Assembly (NCBI GenBank): GCA_023430545.1
Contig: JAEZAF010000128.1
Span: 52,476-116,475 of the forward strand
Direction of reading: 5' to 3'
Length of the DNA stretch: 64,000 bases
From: Chloroflexota bacterium
Lineage (GTDB): Bacteria; Chloroflexota; Anaerolineae; Aggregatilineales; Phototrophicaceae
Below the pieces are notes generated by a model. It saw only the letters and a program-made list of their open reading frames with translations. It searched no databases and was not told the origin of the DNA. Within the stretch, counting starts at the first letter, position 1. Every line of letters begins with the position of its first letter. Made by a program: the position numbers and the translations under genes. This document shows positions 8,781 to 17,584 of this stretch, one piece after another.

Positions 8781-8815
8781 GAACAGTCGGAACTTTCTCC
8801 GACTGTTCTTTTTTT
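8781..8815 (+). terminator. rho-independent terminator after the erpA-like gene
   Basis: Perfect 11-base inverted repeat GAACAGTCGGA / TCCGACTGTTC with a six-base loop, followed by seven T residues. Confidence 0.92.
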
Positions 8816-8824
8816 GGAACGCTG

Positions 8825-9880
8825 CTAAATGAGATAACCATAACTGCGGGCCAGTTCAATCGCGTCGATCATCCGTCCGTTAGGGACGCGTTTACCATCG
8901 GCATCGATAATCCAGATCCCATTAGGCAAATGCCTTTTTTCATCCACCCAGTCATACATCGAGATGGCGGGTGCCCATGTGAACACCTCAATGCCAGCTC
9001 CTTCCAGATTGGCAAGCCGTGTCTCGGCCAACATCCACCAGAACCACTCGGTCTGCTGCCAGCCTCGCGGAGGTCCCGAAGTTTCCGCCAGCCACAGTGG
9101 GATGTCCGGCCAGCGCTTACGCGCATTCAGCAGCAAACGGTGAAATGGCGGGATGGTCGTATCGCGGTAATGATTTAACCCGATAACCGTGATCAACTCG
9201 CGCCTACCGCCGAGTTCAGGATCGCGCAGTCCAAGGACGGTGTCAATCACCGCAGCCTGATAATCCTCGTCCATCCACGGGATTTCATGGGCGTGCCATG
9301 GCTCTGGCAGGACAAGGATGGCATTTGAATTGGCTTCCAGAATAGCCTTGGACGCAGCAATAATCATACGACAGATCTGCCGACGGAATTCGACTGGACG
9401 CGTCTTCCGCAGAAACGGCCTCCAGCGTCCCAGACGACCTGCATAATCCACCATCAGGCTTGGCTCGTTGCTGACACAGTAATAGATAAGCGTCGGATAG
9501 CGCAGGGCGATCTGCTGTGCGAATTCTGCGAAGTGTGCAGGTGCATCTTCGCTGAGGATGTCCAGCCAGTCCGGATATCCGTAATGCCAGAGATCCAGAT
9601 ACAGCTTTAGTCCGGCCTTATCTGCACTGGCTGCGACACGATCCAGCCATGTCCAGTCAAAGCTGTGTGGGGCAGGGTGTGAGATGTGCCAGCGCGCCGC
9701 GTCACGGACACCAACACAGCCGATCTGTTTCATCAGGATATGATCGTGTTCCAGAAACTCATCGTGCCGGATGAGTTGCACTTCGTCATGTCGAATGACT
9801 TTTCCGCCGCGCTTCCGCTGAAAATCCGAATTTTCGAGAAACGCCCATAACTCCATTGGTTTAAGTTGGTTGTTATGCAT
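8825..9880 (-). CDS. GH clan A glycoside hydrolase-like protein, cytoplasmic
   Basis: A 351-residue TIM-barrel protein of the GH-A superfamily. The N-terminal strand region has MELWAFLEN and a GCVGVRDAARW block. Strand 4 ends in CVSNEP with the likely acid/base E139, and strand 7 in LWLAETSG with the likely nucleophile E266. FTWAPAISMYDW follows, near the last strand. Both catalytic glutamates are therefore present. There is no signal peptide or lipobox, so it should act inside the cell, unusual for a polysaccharide-degrading enzyme. The general pattern resembles GH1/GH5-like domains seen in sugar-nucleotide clusters. The substrate is unknown. The gene stands alone between a terminator and tRNA-Glu. 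Confidence 0.75.
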   Translation of the reverse strand: MHNNQLKPMELWAFLENSDFQRKRGGKVIRHDEVQLIRHDEFLEHDHILMKQIGCVGVRDAARWHISHPAPHSFDWTWLDRVAASADKAGLKLYLDLWHYGYPDWLDILSEDAPAHFAEFAQQIALRYPTLIYYCVSNEPSLMVDYAGRLGRWRPFLRKTRPVEFRRQICRMIIAASKAILEANSNAILVLPEPWHAHEIPWMDEDYQAAVIDTVLGLRDPELGGRRELITVIGLNHYRDTTIPPFHRLLLNARKRWPDIPLWLAETSGPPRGWQQTEWFWWMLAETRLANLEGAGIEVFTWAPAISMYDWVDEKRHLPNGIWIIDADGKRVPNGRMIDAIELARSYGYLI

Positions 9881-9991
9881 CTTGTAATAATCTTTAGGGG
9901 TGAGAATAAGCTATCAGTTGAACACGGCACTGAGCATACACAAATCATGCCTTGTCCAGCAACTTTACGGTTGTATCTCCTGATGCGAGGC

Positions 9992-10027
9992 AAAATAAAA
10001 CCAGCTCACAACCTGTGAACTGGTTTC
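9992..10027 (-). terminator. terminator downstream of tRNA-Glu
   Basis: On the minus strand a 13-base stem with one mismatch (AAACCAGTTCACA / TGTGAGCTGGTTT) and a three-base loop is followed by TATTTT. It lies directly after the tRNA. Confidence 0.8.
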
Positions 10028-10032
10028 ACTAG

Positions 10033-10105
10033 TGCCCCATAGGGAATTCGAATCCCTGTTTTGGCCTTGAGAGGGCCACGTCCTAGGCCTCTAGACGAAT
10101 GGGGC
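10033..10105 (-). tRNA. tRNA-Glu (anticodon CTC)
   Basis: A 73-nucleotide cloverleaf on the minus strand. The acceptor pair is GCCCCAT/ATGGGGC, the D arm is GTCTAGAGGCCTAGGAC, and the anticodon stem TGGCC/GGCCA encloses loop CTCTCAA. The T arm is AGGGA-TTCGAAT-TCCCT and the discriminator is A. The 3' CCA is not encoded. It is flanked by its own promoter and terminator. Confidence 0.95.
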
Positions 10106-10116
10106 TTATAGCCAAT

Positions 10117-10145
10117 ACTATAGCGATAAATCCGCAGTCGGTCAA
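10117..10145 (-). promoter_or_regulatory. promoter of tRNA-Glu
   Basis: On the minus strand TTGACC (10140-10145) and TATAGT (10117-10122) with a 17-base spacer, ending 11 bases before the mature tRNA 5' end. Confidence 0.8.
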
Positions 10146-10161
10146 CGGTGAATTGACTGCA

Positions 10162-11031
10162 TCAGAGCACGCGTCTCAGGATGCCATTGGCCTGCTGAAG
10201 TCTCTGACGGGCGTCCTCGGCACTGATCTGATGCTTTGACATCACGACTGCCGTCTTGACCTCGTAACTGGCGAGTTCCAGCAGATGACGGGCGTTTGCT
10301 TCGTCTGTCTCTGCAATCGTCGTCACCAGTCGTACGGCACGCTCGTGCAGCTTCTGGTTCCGCGGCTGAACATCGACCATCAGATTACCGTACACTTTTC
10401 CCAGCTTAATCATCGTGGTTGTGCTGATCATGTTCAGGATCATCTTCTGTGCAGTGCCCGCCTTCATCCGTGTGCTGCCGGTGATCACCTCGGGGCCGAC
10501 GATTGCTGCGATCACAACGTTTGAGTGAGTATCGCCTACGGGATGATTGCATGTGATAAAGACCGTCCCCGCGCCCAGATCCGACGCATATTCCAGTCCA
10601 GACAGCACATAGGGAGTGCGACCGCTGGCGGCAATGCCGATCACAGTATCATCCTGTGTCAGGGAAACAGCCTGTAGATCATGTACAGCGGCCTTTCTGT
10701 TATCCTCGGCACCTTCGAGCGCACGTGTCAGCGCGGCCTGTCCACCCGCGATGATCCCCTGAACCTGATCCGGATGGGTGTTGAAGGTAGGGATACATTC
10801 CGACGCATCCAGTACGCCAAGTCGTCCGCTGGTTCCTGCACCGATGTAAAACAGCCGTCCACCGCGCTGCATACGCTCCACGACCAGATCGACTGCACGC
10901 GTGATTTCAGGGATCACCTTCTGAACGGCCAGCGCGACGCCCTGATCTTCTTCGTTAATAATTCGAAGGATATCCGCCGTTGCAAGCCGGTCGATGTCCT
11001 GGGATCGTGGGTTTGTCTCTTCAGTAATCAC
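10162..11031 (-). CDS. murQ: N-acetylmuramic acid 6-phosphate etherase
   Basis: Cleaves the lactyl ether of MurNAc-6-phosphate to give GlcNAc-6-phosphate and lactate, a cytoplasmic step of peptidoglycan recycling. The 289-residue SIS-fold protein has the family start (TEETNPRSQDIDRLAT), the phosphosugar-binding YIGAGTSGRLGVLDASE containing the catalytic glutamate, and VITGSTRMKAGTAQKMILNM. The usual ASECPPTF is ASECIPTF here. It follows a BadF/BadG-type amino-sugar kinase by 29 bases. The two proteins together make a MurNAc salvage pair (kinase, then etherase). The stop lies only 16 bases from the tRNA-Glu promoter. Confidence 0.93.
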   Translation of the reverse strand: MITEETNPRSQDIDRLATADILRIINEEDQGVALAVQKVIPEITRAVDLVVERMQRGGRLFYIGAGTSGRLGVLDASECIPTFNTHPDQVQGIIAGGQAALTRALEGAEDNRKAAVHDLQAVSLTQDDTVIGIAASGRTPYVLSGLEYASDLGAGTVFITCNHPVGDTHSNVVIAAIVGPEVITGSTRMKAGTAQKMILNMISTTTMIKLGKVYGNLMVDVQPRNQKLHERAVRLVTTIAETDEANARHLLELASYEVKTAVVMSKHQISAEDARQRLQQANGILRRVL

Positions 11032-11060
11032 GGGCAGTCCATATCATTGGAAAAAAAAAT

Positions 11061-11966
11061 TTACAGGTTATGGTGCAGATGAAGCTTTGCCAGCAGTGCC
11101 GCGCCGATATGCGGTGGATACTGCGCGACCGGAAACGGCTCAAGCCGCAGTTCTGAGGCGACCCGACGGCTGAACGGGTTGGGCTGCTGGAGCAGTCCAC
11201 CCGCAAAACACACTGGCAGCGGCGGGGCCACAACAAGCTGACGATGGAGGGCTGTCACCATATCGGCCAGATGATCAGCGGCGGCATCGAGAATCTCAAT
11301 CGCGGCCTCATTGTGCTGTTCGGCAATATCGAGAACCAGAGCAGCCAAGGCTGCAATTCTGGATGGTGCGGGCCCTTCACTGCGGTAAAGCCAATGCGTC
11401 AATGCAGCACGATCATGACAGTCAATCTGCTGAAGCACAGCATCACTCAGCGCGTCCGGTGGGAGGCGGCCATCCAGCACCTGAACGGTGTGCTGCATGG
11501 CCTGGCTGCCGATCCAGTACCCACTGCCGAGATCATCGACCAGATAGCCCCAACCACCAACCAATATGCGGTTTCGCTGACGGTCTATCCCTAGCGCTGC
11601 GCTGCCTGTTCCAGCCAGCAGCAGAATACCATGTGCCTTGCCATGAGCACCTACCAGTGCAATTTCCAGATCAGAACTGGGTATGATGAGCGCCTGCGGC
11701 AGCAGATCGGGGAGTAGGGTCTTCAGCCAGTCTCCAGAATGAGAGTCTGCTGCACCCGCAATCCCAAGCGCACAGGCAGCAACAATACCGGGGCTTTCCA
11801 CCAGTGCTGCGCTCACCGTTTCACGAATACGCTGCGCCGAAAGCTCTCGACCGAGCTGGCTGGGATTGACGCCCTCATTGTGTTTATGCACGACGATATT
11901 AAGATCGCCATCGACGATGACGACACGCAGTGACGTACCGCCGCCGTCGATGCCCATAAAATACAT
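11061..11966 (-). CDS. BadF/BadG/BcrA/BcrD-type ATPase, probable N-acetylmuramate/N-acetylglucosamine kinase
   Basis: A 301-residue sugar kinase of the actin-like ATPase fold. The phosphate-1 loop is MGIDGGGTSLR. The mid-protein blocks are LLAGTGSAALG and GGWGYLVDDLGSGYWIG, and the adenosine loop is VCFAGGLLQQ. This pattern is that of the GlcNAc kinase branch. Its position directly upstream of murQ suggests phosphorylation of MurNAc (and perhaps GlcNAc) at O-6 to make the MurQ substrate, like the MurK of some bacteria. That substrate choice is inferred from context. It lies 22 bases downstream of trpS, so cotranscription with it is likely. A second in-frame ATG three codons in is possible. 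Confidence 0.85.
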   Translation of the reverse strand: MYFMGIDGGGTSLRVVIVDGDLNIVVHKHNEGVNPSQLGRELSAQRIRETVSAALVESPGIVAACALGIAGAADSHSGDWLKTLLPDLLPQALIIPSSDLEIALVGAHGKAHGILLLAGTGSAALGIDRQRNRILVGGWGYLVDDLGSGYWIGSQAMQHTVQVLDGRLPPDALSDAVLQQIDCHDRAALTHWLYRSEGPAPSRIAALAALVLDIAEQHNEAAIEILDAAADHLADMVTALHRQLVVAPPLPVCFAGGLLQQPNPFSRRVASELRLEPFPVAQYPPHIGAALLAKLHLHHNL

Positions 11967-11988
11967 AAAGGTTCTTGCTCCGGGTTAC

Positions 11989-13023
11989 TTACTGTTGGGC
12001 TGAGGGCAGCACAAATCCCATGCGATCCTTCACCAGGCGCAGGGTATCATTCGCGATCTGTCCGGCTTTTTCGGCCCCGACAGACAGAATCGAGTCCAGA
12101 TAACCAGTGTCCTGTATCAGTCGGTTATACTCATCACGGATGGGTTGGAGGGATTCATTTACCTGTTCGGCAACGCGTTTCTTCAGCGCACCGTAACCTT
12201 CACCCTCAAAGCTGGCTTCGATGGTTTCACGCGTGTCACCAGTAAGCGCTTGGAGCAGTGTCAGCAGGTTATTGACGCCAGCGCGTTCACTCTCGCTGCT
12301 GAAACGGACTTCACCATGCGAGTCGGTTACGGCACGCATGATCTTCTTCTTCGTGCGTTCGGGCGTATCCGTAATATAGACCGCATGATATTCTGACGCC
12401 TCGCTCTTGCTCATCTTTGCAAGCGGATTATCCAGCCCCATAACACGTGCACCCGCCTTGGGCAGCATCAATTCCGGGATGGCAAAGGTCTCGCCATAGA
12501 GATGATTAAAACGCTGCGCAATATCTCTCGTAAACTCCAGATGCTGACGCTGATCGTCACCGACCGGAACGGCACTGGCCTGATAGAGCAGAATGTCACC
12601 AGCCATCAACGATGGGTAATTCAGCAGGCCAGCACCCACTGAGTCCTGCTGCTGTTTGGCTGATTTATCCTTGAACTGGGTCATGCGATACAGCCAGCCC
12701 AGCGGGGCCATACAGGTCAGGATCCACCCAAGTTCAGCATGCGCCGCGATATGCGACTGAATAAAGATCGTCGAGCGCTGCGGATCAATCCCGCTGGCGA
12801 GGTAGATCGCTGCGACCTCGCGAGTTTTTTCTCTCAGATGCTTCGGGTCCTGAGGAACCGTAATAGCATGCAGATCAACCACGCAGAAATAGCAGTCGTA
12901 GTGATCCTGTTCCTGCACCCACTGCCGGATAGCACCGACATAATTGCCAATAGTGAGGTTTCCGGAAGGCTGAATACCAGATAAGATGCGTTTTTTGTTG
13001 ATCATCAAGCGTGATACCGTCAT
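11989..13023 (-). CDS. trpS: tryptophanyl-tRNA synthetase
   Basis: Charges tRNA-Trp with tryptophan. A class I synthetase of 344 residues with the HIGH-like TIGN in SGIQPSGNLTIGNYVGAI and the KMSKS loop intact in NPLAKMSKSEAS. DDQRQHLEFTRDIAQRFN lies between them. The N-terminus may begin six codons later at MINKKRILSG, closer to the family norm; neither ATG has a convincing ribosome site. It is the first gene of a leftward run ending in the MurNAc kinase and murQ, an unrelated function. Confidence 0.93.
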   Translation of the reverse strand: MTVSRLMINKKRILSGIQPSGNLTIGNYVGAIRQWVQEQDHYDCYFCVVDLHAITVPQDPKHLREKTREVAAIYLASGIDPQRSTIFIQSHIAAHAELGWILTCMAPLGWLYRMTQFKDKSAKQQQDSVGAGLLNYPSLMAGDILLYQASAVPVGDDQRQHLEFTRDIAQRFNHLYGETFAIPELMLPKAGARVMGLDNPLAKMSKSEASEYHAVYITDTPERTKKKIMRAVTDSHGEVRFSSESERAGVNNLLTLLQALTGDTRETIEASFEGEGYGALKKRVAEQVNESLQPIRDEYNRLIQDTGYLDSILSVGAEKAGQIANDTLRLVKDRMGFVLPSAQQ

Positions 13024-13074
13024 GTGTTGAAGCGGATAAGGGCAATGGTGATAAGGTCAGACAAGCTGCGGTGC

Positions 13075-13102
13075 ATTGTAGCGAATTTCACAGGTACCGC
13101 AA
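13075..13102 (-). promoter_or_regulatory. predicted promoter of the trpS operon
   Basis: On the minus strand TTGCGG (13097-13102) and TACAAT (13075-13080) with a 16-base spacer, about 50 bases upstream of the trpS start. I see no T-box leader in the short remaining space. Confidence 0.5.
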
Positions 13103-13150
13103 CCACAGGCTGTTTCGTTTACTGGTGGATGCCGCCATTGTCAGCGACAT

Positions 13151-13939
13151 TTACCAGTCTGCGTCGCAGTAGGTGCAGATGTTCGCATGGATGCCGATAC
13201 GCTTGTACATCTGGAAACCGGTGTACGGGTGACCGAGAATGCCATCGTGTATAGCCCAGGAACGCCCTCGAATGCTTTTCCAGGCTTCCGGTAAACGGAA
13301 CTCGTTATCTGGGGTCAGTTTGTTGTGCAGCTCACCGCCAGGATGAAACCCGCGATCGATCGCCTCCATGTCACTGCGACCGCGCACATAGTTGAAACCG
13401 TAGCGCTCGAAGACAATCGCGTTATGATACGCCAGTGGCTCAATCAGAAAGAGGTCATGTCCCATACTGCTGACAAAGCGCTCAAAAATCGGCACAGACT
13501 GCTTGAAGACACGCAGACCTGGGCGGATCTGCCCTGGGGCCAGACCTGCTTTCATCGCATCCCGTTCGGCATAGATGTTGCGCGCTGTTGTCCCAAAGTG
13601 TGTAGGATTCCCCTGTGGATCAATATCGGTGTTAAATCGCGGTCCATCCATATCATTTACGACCACCAGCAGCACCAGAAGCTGACGGTTCAGGGTGTCA
13701 CACATGTTCAGATAAAGGATGGGATCGCGATCTGCCGGGTCTTTCTTGACTGTCAGGCCGAAAGCGCGGCTGTTTGGCTGAAAATGAAAGAAAATCGCTG
13801 GTTTGCCGTGCCTGAGATGTGAAATCGGGTCAATCTCATAATCATGATAGACCCAATCCGGCAGCAGTGTGAGGTAAATGCTTTTTTTCTCTTCTTCAGC
13901 CAGGTTATTGATCTCACGAATAGATGAGGGAAAGGTCAT
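13151..13939 (-). CDS. conserved-looking protein of unknown function
   Basis: I do not recognise this 262-residue protein. It has no signal peptide or convincing membrane segment. It is rich in aromatic and charged residues, with distinctive stretches such as LPDWVYHDYEIDP, KPAIFFHFQPNSRAFGLTVK, VVVNDMDGPRFNTDIDPQGN and YGFNYVRGRSDMEAIDRGFH. It ends in ICTYCDADW, with a CxxC that could bind metal. The start overlaps the smpB stop by four bases (ATGA), so translation is coupled and the gene is real. It is third in the ctpA-smpB operon and ends 127 bases before trpS. Function cannot be inferred beyond that linkage. Confidence 0.75.
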   Translation of the reverse strand: MTFPSSIREINNLAEEEKKSIYLTLLPDWVYHDYEIDPISHLRHGKPAIFFHFQPNSRAFGLTVKKDPADRDPILYLNMCDTLNRQLLVLLVVVNDMDGPRFNTDIDPQGNPTHFGTTARNIYAERDAMKAGLAPGQIRPGLRVFKQSVPIFERFVSSMGHDLFLIEPLAYHNAIVFERYGFNYVRGRSDMEAIDRGFHPGGELHNKLTPDNEFRLPEAWKSIRGRSWAIHDGILGHPYTGFQMYKRIGIHANICTYCDADW

Positions 13940-14403
13940 GAATTGCGTTCCTTCAGTGCGCGTTCGATTTCGCGGCTGGCATCACGCTTCGAAATCGACT
14001 CGCGTTTATCATACTGCTTCTTGCCTTTTGCCAGCGCGATTTCGACTTTTGCCATGCCACGGGTGAGATAGATCATCGTCGGCACTACGGTATAACCGCG
14101 TTCGCGAAGCCGGGTCAGCAGCTTGGCGATCTCACGTTTGTGCATCAGCAGTTTTCGGGGACGCATCGGATCAAGCTGATCAAAACGGCTGGCCTGTTTA
14201 TACGGTGTGATATGCACATTCATCAGCCAGAGTTCACCATCGCGATCTTCGACAAATCCATCACTCAGGTTCAACTGATTATTTCGCACAGATTTAATCT
14301 CAGTACCAGTCAGGACGATACCTGCTTCGAACGTTTCTTCGAGAAAATACTCGTGGGATGCCTTACGGTTGCGTGCGATGATCTTTCGGCCACTGCTGTT
14401 CAT
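13936..14403 (-). CDS. smpB: SsrA-binding protein SmpB
   Basis: Binds tmRNA and delivers it to stalled ribosomes for trans-translation. The 155-residue OB-fold protein has the expected NRKASHEYFLEETFEAGIVL, GTEIKSVRNNQLNLSDGFV, LWLMNVHITPYKQAS and RKLLMHKREIAKL. The basic C-terminal tail (KGKKQYDKRESISKRDASRE) inserts into the decoding centre. Both ends overlap neighbours by four bases: with ctpA upstream and with the unknown gene downstream. No ssrA (tmRNA) gene is apparent next to it. Confidence 0.96.
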   Translation of the reverse strand: MNSSGRKIIARNRKASHEYFLEETFEAGIVLTGTEIKSVRNNQLNLSDGFVEDRDGELWLMNVHITPYKQASRFDQLDPMRPRKLLMHKREIAKLLTRLRERGYTVVPTMIYLTRGMAKVEIALAKGKKQYDKRESISKRDASREIERALKERNS

Positions 14404-15650
14404 GATGCTGCTCTCTCCGCCACAGGTTGAAGTTGCTGTTGAAGGTATTCCATCGCTTCGCTGAGTTCGAGATCACGTCCCGACTCGTCAGCTGTGATCG
14501 TAATAGTCGGCTCGATGCCAACGCTATCCAGTGCTCGTTTGGATGGTGTGAACCACTCCGCAGAGGTAACGTGGATCGAAGACTTGTCGCTGAGCTGAAA
14601 GATCTGCTGGATGGTCCCTTTGCCATACGTTTTCTGACCAATCACCACCCCGCGACCGCGATCCAGAATTGCGCCTGCTACCAGTTCTGACGCACTGGCC
14701 GTCCCACCGTTGACCAGCACGGCCATCGGCAGATCGATCATCAGGCCACCTTCTTCTGCCGTGAAGATCTTCTCACCATTGATATTGCGTTCATAAACGA
14801 TGACACCGCCATCCAGAAACTGACTGGCAACAGTCACCGATTCCTGAAGCAGACCACCGCCATTGTCACGCAGGTCCAGCACAAGGCTTTCGATACCGGC
14901 ATCCCGCAGTTCGGTAAGCGCCTGTGTGAGTTCATCCGGCGTACGATTAGTGAAGCGCAGAATACGAACATAACCGATACGCTGATCTTCAGGCAGTGCC
15001 CGCCAGATCACGGACGGCACATTGATCACACCGAATTCAATAAAGAGTGTACGCTCCTCTTCGCCGGGAGTCTGAATGGTTATTTTTACACCATTTCCGT
15101 TCTCGACTGTGCCACGCAGTGCCCGATCGACACTGTCCTGAGACACAGAGCTGTCCAGAACCGTATCATTGACGACAAGCAGAATATCGCCTTCGCGGAC
15201 ACCACTTTTGAGCGCTGGGCTGTCATCAAATGGAAAGAGGATGTATTGGCCCTCAGTTGAGCGTAAAAGCTGCACCCCGATCCCGCCATAAGTCCCTGCC
15301 AAGGCATCTGATTCGTTCTGGGCAACGACCGGTTCGATAAAAAAGGTGTTACGATCCCCTAATGCACCCATCAGTCCACGGATCGCGGCGTACTGCCGTT
15401 CTGTTTCCTGTGGAAGATCTCGCAGATAGTAACGCTGAAGATACCCTTCGACCTCATCGAGTAAAGGATAGGATCCAGTCACCGGGCTGGCAAACAGGGC
15501 TTTATCCAACCAGTCGCGTGCAAAGAATCCCACGGTGAATACCGCAGCAAGGATAATGCCCATCAGTGCACCGAGCAGGATGGAACGCAAGTGATCTCGA
15601 AATTGTAAATTCATGGTGAAGGGATAGAATATTCTTACACTAGGCAGCAT
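14400..15650 (-). CDS. carboxyl-terminal processing protease (S41 family, CtpA/Prc-like)
   Basis: A membrane-anchored serine protease of 416 residues. One transmembrane segment lies at about residues 25-47 (ILLGALMGIILAAVFTVGFF). A PDZ domain follows (GGIGVQLLRSTEGQYILFPF onward, about 115-205), then the S41 peptidase domain. The catalytic serine is in GGTASASELVAG and the lysine in IGQKTYGKGTIQQ, giving the usual Ser-Lys dyad. Such proteases trim or degrade exported proteins and often control murein enzymes. The first ATG used here has an in-frame alternative twelve codons later (MNLQFRDHL). It is the first gene of the overlapping ctpA-smpB-unknown operon. Confidence 0.92.
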   Translation of the reverse strand: MLPSVRIFYPFTMNLQFRDHLRSILLGALMGIILAAVFTVGFFARDWLDKALFASPVTGSYPLLDEVEGYLQRYYLRDLPQETERQYAAIRGLMGALGDRNTFFIEPVVAQNESDALAGTYGGIGVQLLRSTEGQYILFPFDDSPALKSGVREGDILLVVNDTVLDSSVSQDSVDRALRGTVENGNGVKITIQTPGEEERTLFIEFGVINVPSVIWRALPEDQRIGYVRILRFTNRTPDELTQALTELRDAGIESLVLDLRDNGGGLLQESVTVASQFLDGGVIVYERNINGEKIFTAEEGGLMIDLPMAVLVNGGTASASELVAGAILDRGRGVVIGQKTYGKGTIQQIFQLSDKSSIHVTSAEWFTPSKRALDSVGIEPTITITADESGRDLELSEAMEYLQQQLQPVAERAAS

Positions 15651-15790
15651 TTTAGCGGGATCGACGTAAAACTAAAACCCTTGCTTACGCTTCGGTGATG
15701 AGCACATCCAGTAAAGACATCCGGCTTTCAGCCTGATCATGCCGTTTATGGGATCGATCTGCTTACAGCTTAATAAAGGATATAAGGTTA

Positions 15791-17584
15791 ATGGATAGCA
15801 AACGCGATAAACCTTTGGTTCTGGTAGCTGATGATACACATGCCACCACCATCATGCTTCAGCGTTTATTCGAATATGAAGGGTATCGCGTCCACTGTGC
15901 CTATAACGGCCCTGATGCCCTTGACGCAGCGCGTGAACTGCATCCTGATCTGGTGTTGCTGGACATCAATATGCCGGGCATGAATGGCTTCGAAGTATTG
16001 CAGCGAATGCGCGAGAGCGAAAGCACGGCCAGCATCCCGACCATTCTGATTACCGCGCTTGGAGATCAATCTGCAATTGTGCAGGGGCTTCAACTGGGTG
16101 CCGATGATTATGTCCGTAAGCCGTTTCACTATCGGGAGTTGCTTGCACGCGCCGAGAGTAAAATACGCGCCCGTCGTCTGGAAGATGCACTTCAGCGTCG
16201 CACCAGAGAGCTGGAGATGCTGCTCAAGGTCAGCGACGAACTCAATCAGCATCTTCAGATCGATGAAATCCTCGAACTTGTTGTGGGATTGATTCCCGGG
16301 CTGCTGCACAGTGAGGCAGCGGCCATCTTCCAGTTGAATGACCAGTATGAAGTGATCGGCACACGCTTTAAGGCATCAGACCCACGTGTTTTGAGAACAC
16401 TCGAAAATAGTGACCATCGCGAACTTATCAACCGACTGCTGGAACATGGCGAAACGTTTGCATGGTCTGCCACAGATTCCGCTCCGCTGAAGGGTTTTTC
16501 CAATGGTCTGGTTGCTCCGATCCAACGAGATGACCGGAACCGCATCCAGTCACTACTGGTAGTGGTCAGCCAGACCGAATATGACGCCGATAATCTTGAG
16601 CTGATTAATGGTATCGCACGGCAGTCGGCAATGGCGCTGAAAAATGCGGAGCTGTATCGCATCAAGGCCAACTATGCCGAACATCTTGAAGAAATGGTGG
16701 AAGCGCGGACTCACGAACTGCGTTCTGCACAGCACATGCTGATCCGGTCCGAAAAGCTGGCCTCGATTGGGCGACTGGCAGCCAGCATCGCCCATGAAAT
16801 CAACAATCCGCTGCTCCCAATTCAGATCAATCTTGATGATATGCTGGAGGATTTGCAGGAAAACAAGTCGATTGATGCACAGGAAATCATCCGCACACAG
16901 GAGAGCGTTGAGCGTATCCGACGGATTGTCAATCGGCTGCTTGAATTTGCCGGAAGCAGTTATACATCAGATACGATCCGCCCTCTGGATGTGAATAAAC
17001 TAATTCGCAATGTCTCTGAACTGGTCGCCAAATCGCTTGAGCAGAAGGGCCAGCGTATTGAACTCGAACTGTCATCGATTCCTGAGATACCCGGTGATAA
17101 AGACGGCCTTGAACAGGTCTTCATGAATCTGATCCTCAATGGCAGCGAGGCTATGCAGCAAAACGGTCTGATCCGGATCTCTACCAGGCATGAGCAGGAC
17201 AGAATCGTGATTCAAGTTGCCGATAACGGGTCTGGCTTTCCGCAGGAAGTGCTTGAGAAAATCTTTGAACCTTTTGTTTCCACCAAGGAAGATGGCAATG
17301 GGTTGGGATTGTTTATCAGCTATGGGATTATTCAGAGCCACAAGGGGACGATTGAGCTAACGTCAGAAAGCAGCGTTCCGGGGAGTACAGGCACTACGTT
17401 TATTATCACGCTCCCTTTGACACAGGACGGTAGTTCATCGGCCAGCCAGCCGAATGGGCAGACAAGTACCAGTACCATCGAAGCACCAAGCCTTGGCAGT
17501 TCATCACGTCAGTCGTCAAAATCAGATCCGGCAGAAATATCAGGGAGCAAGGCACGTACCCGGCCAAAACGAGAGAAACGGTAG
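15791..17584 (+). CDS. receiver-GAF-histidine kinase hybrid signalling protein
   Basis: A soluble 597-residue signalling protein. An N-terminal receiver domain (residues 9-125) has the phospho-acceptor aspartate in VLLDINMPGMNGFEVL and the lysine in YVRKPFHYREL. A GAF domain spans about 150-295. A coiled coil (AEHLEEMVEARTHELRSAQ) leads to the HisKA box LAASIAHEINNPLLP and the HATPase domain (LNGSEAM, VADNGSGFPQE, GNGLGLFISYGI). The last 45 residues are a Ser/Thr-rich then basic low-complexity tail. A receiver in front of a kinase means it probably takes phosphate or an allosteric cue from another kinase. No output regulator is adjacent. The ribosome site is a modest AAGG. Confidence 0.9.
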   Translation: MDSKRDKPLVLVADDTHATTIMLQRLFEYEGYRVHCAYNGPDALDAARELHPDLVLLDINMPGMNGFEVLQRMRESESTASIPTILITALGDQSAIVQGLQLGADDYVRKPFHYRELLARAESKIRARRLEDALQRRTRELEMLLKVSDELNQHLQIDEILELVVGLIPGLLHSEAAAIFQLNDQYEVIGTRFKASDPRVLRTLENSDHRELINRLLEHGETFAWSATDSAPLKGFSNGLVAPIQRDDRNRIQSLLVVVSQTEYDADNLELINGIARQSAMALKNAELYRIKANYAEHLEEMVEARTHELRSAQHMLIRSEKLASIGRLAASIAHEINNPLLPIQINLDDMLEDLQENKSIDAQEIIRTQESVERIRRIVNRLLEFAGSSYTSDTIRPLDVNKLIRNVSELVAKSLEQKGQRIELELSSIPEIPGDKDGLEQVFMNLILNGSEAMQQNGLIRISTRHEQDRIVIQVADNGSGFPQEVLEKIFEPFVSTKEDGNGLGLFISYGIIQSHKGTIELTSESSVPGSTGTTFIITLPLTQDGSSSASQPNGQTSTSTIEAPSLGSSSRQSSKSDPAEISGSKARTRPKREKR

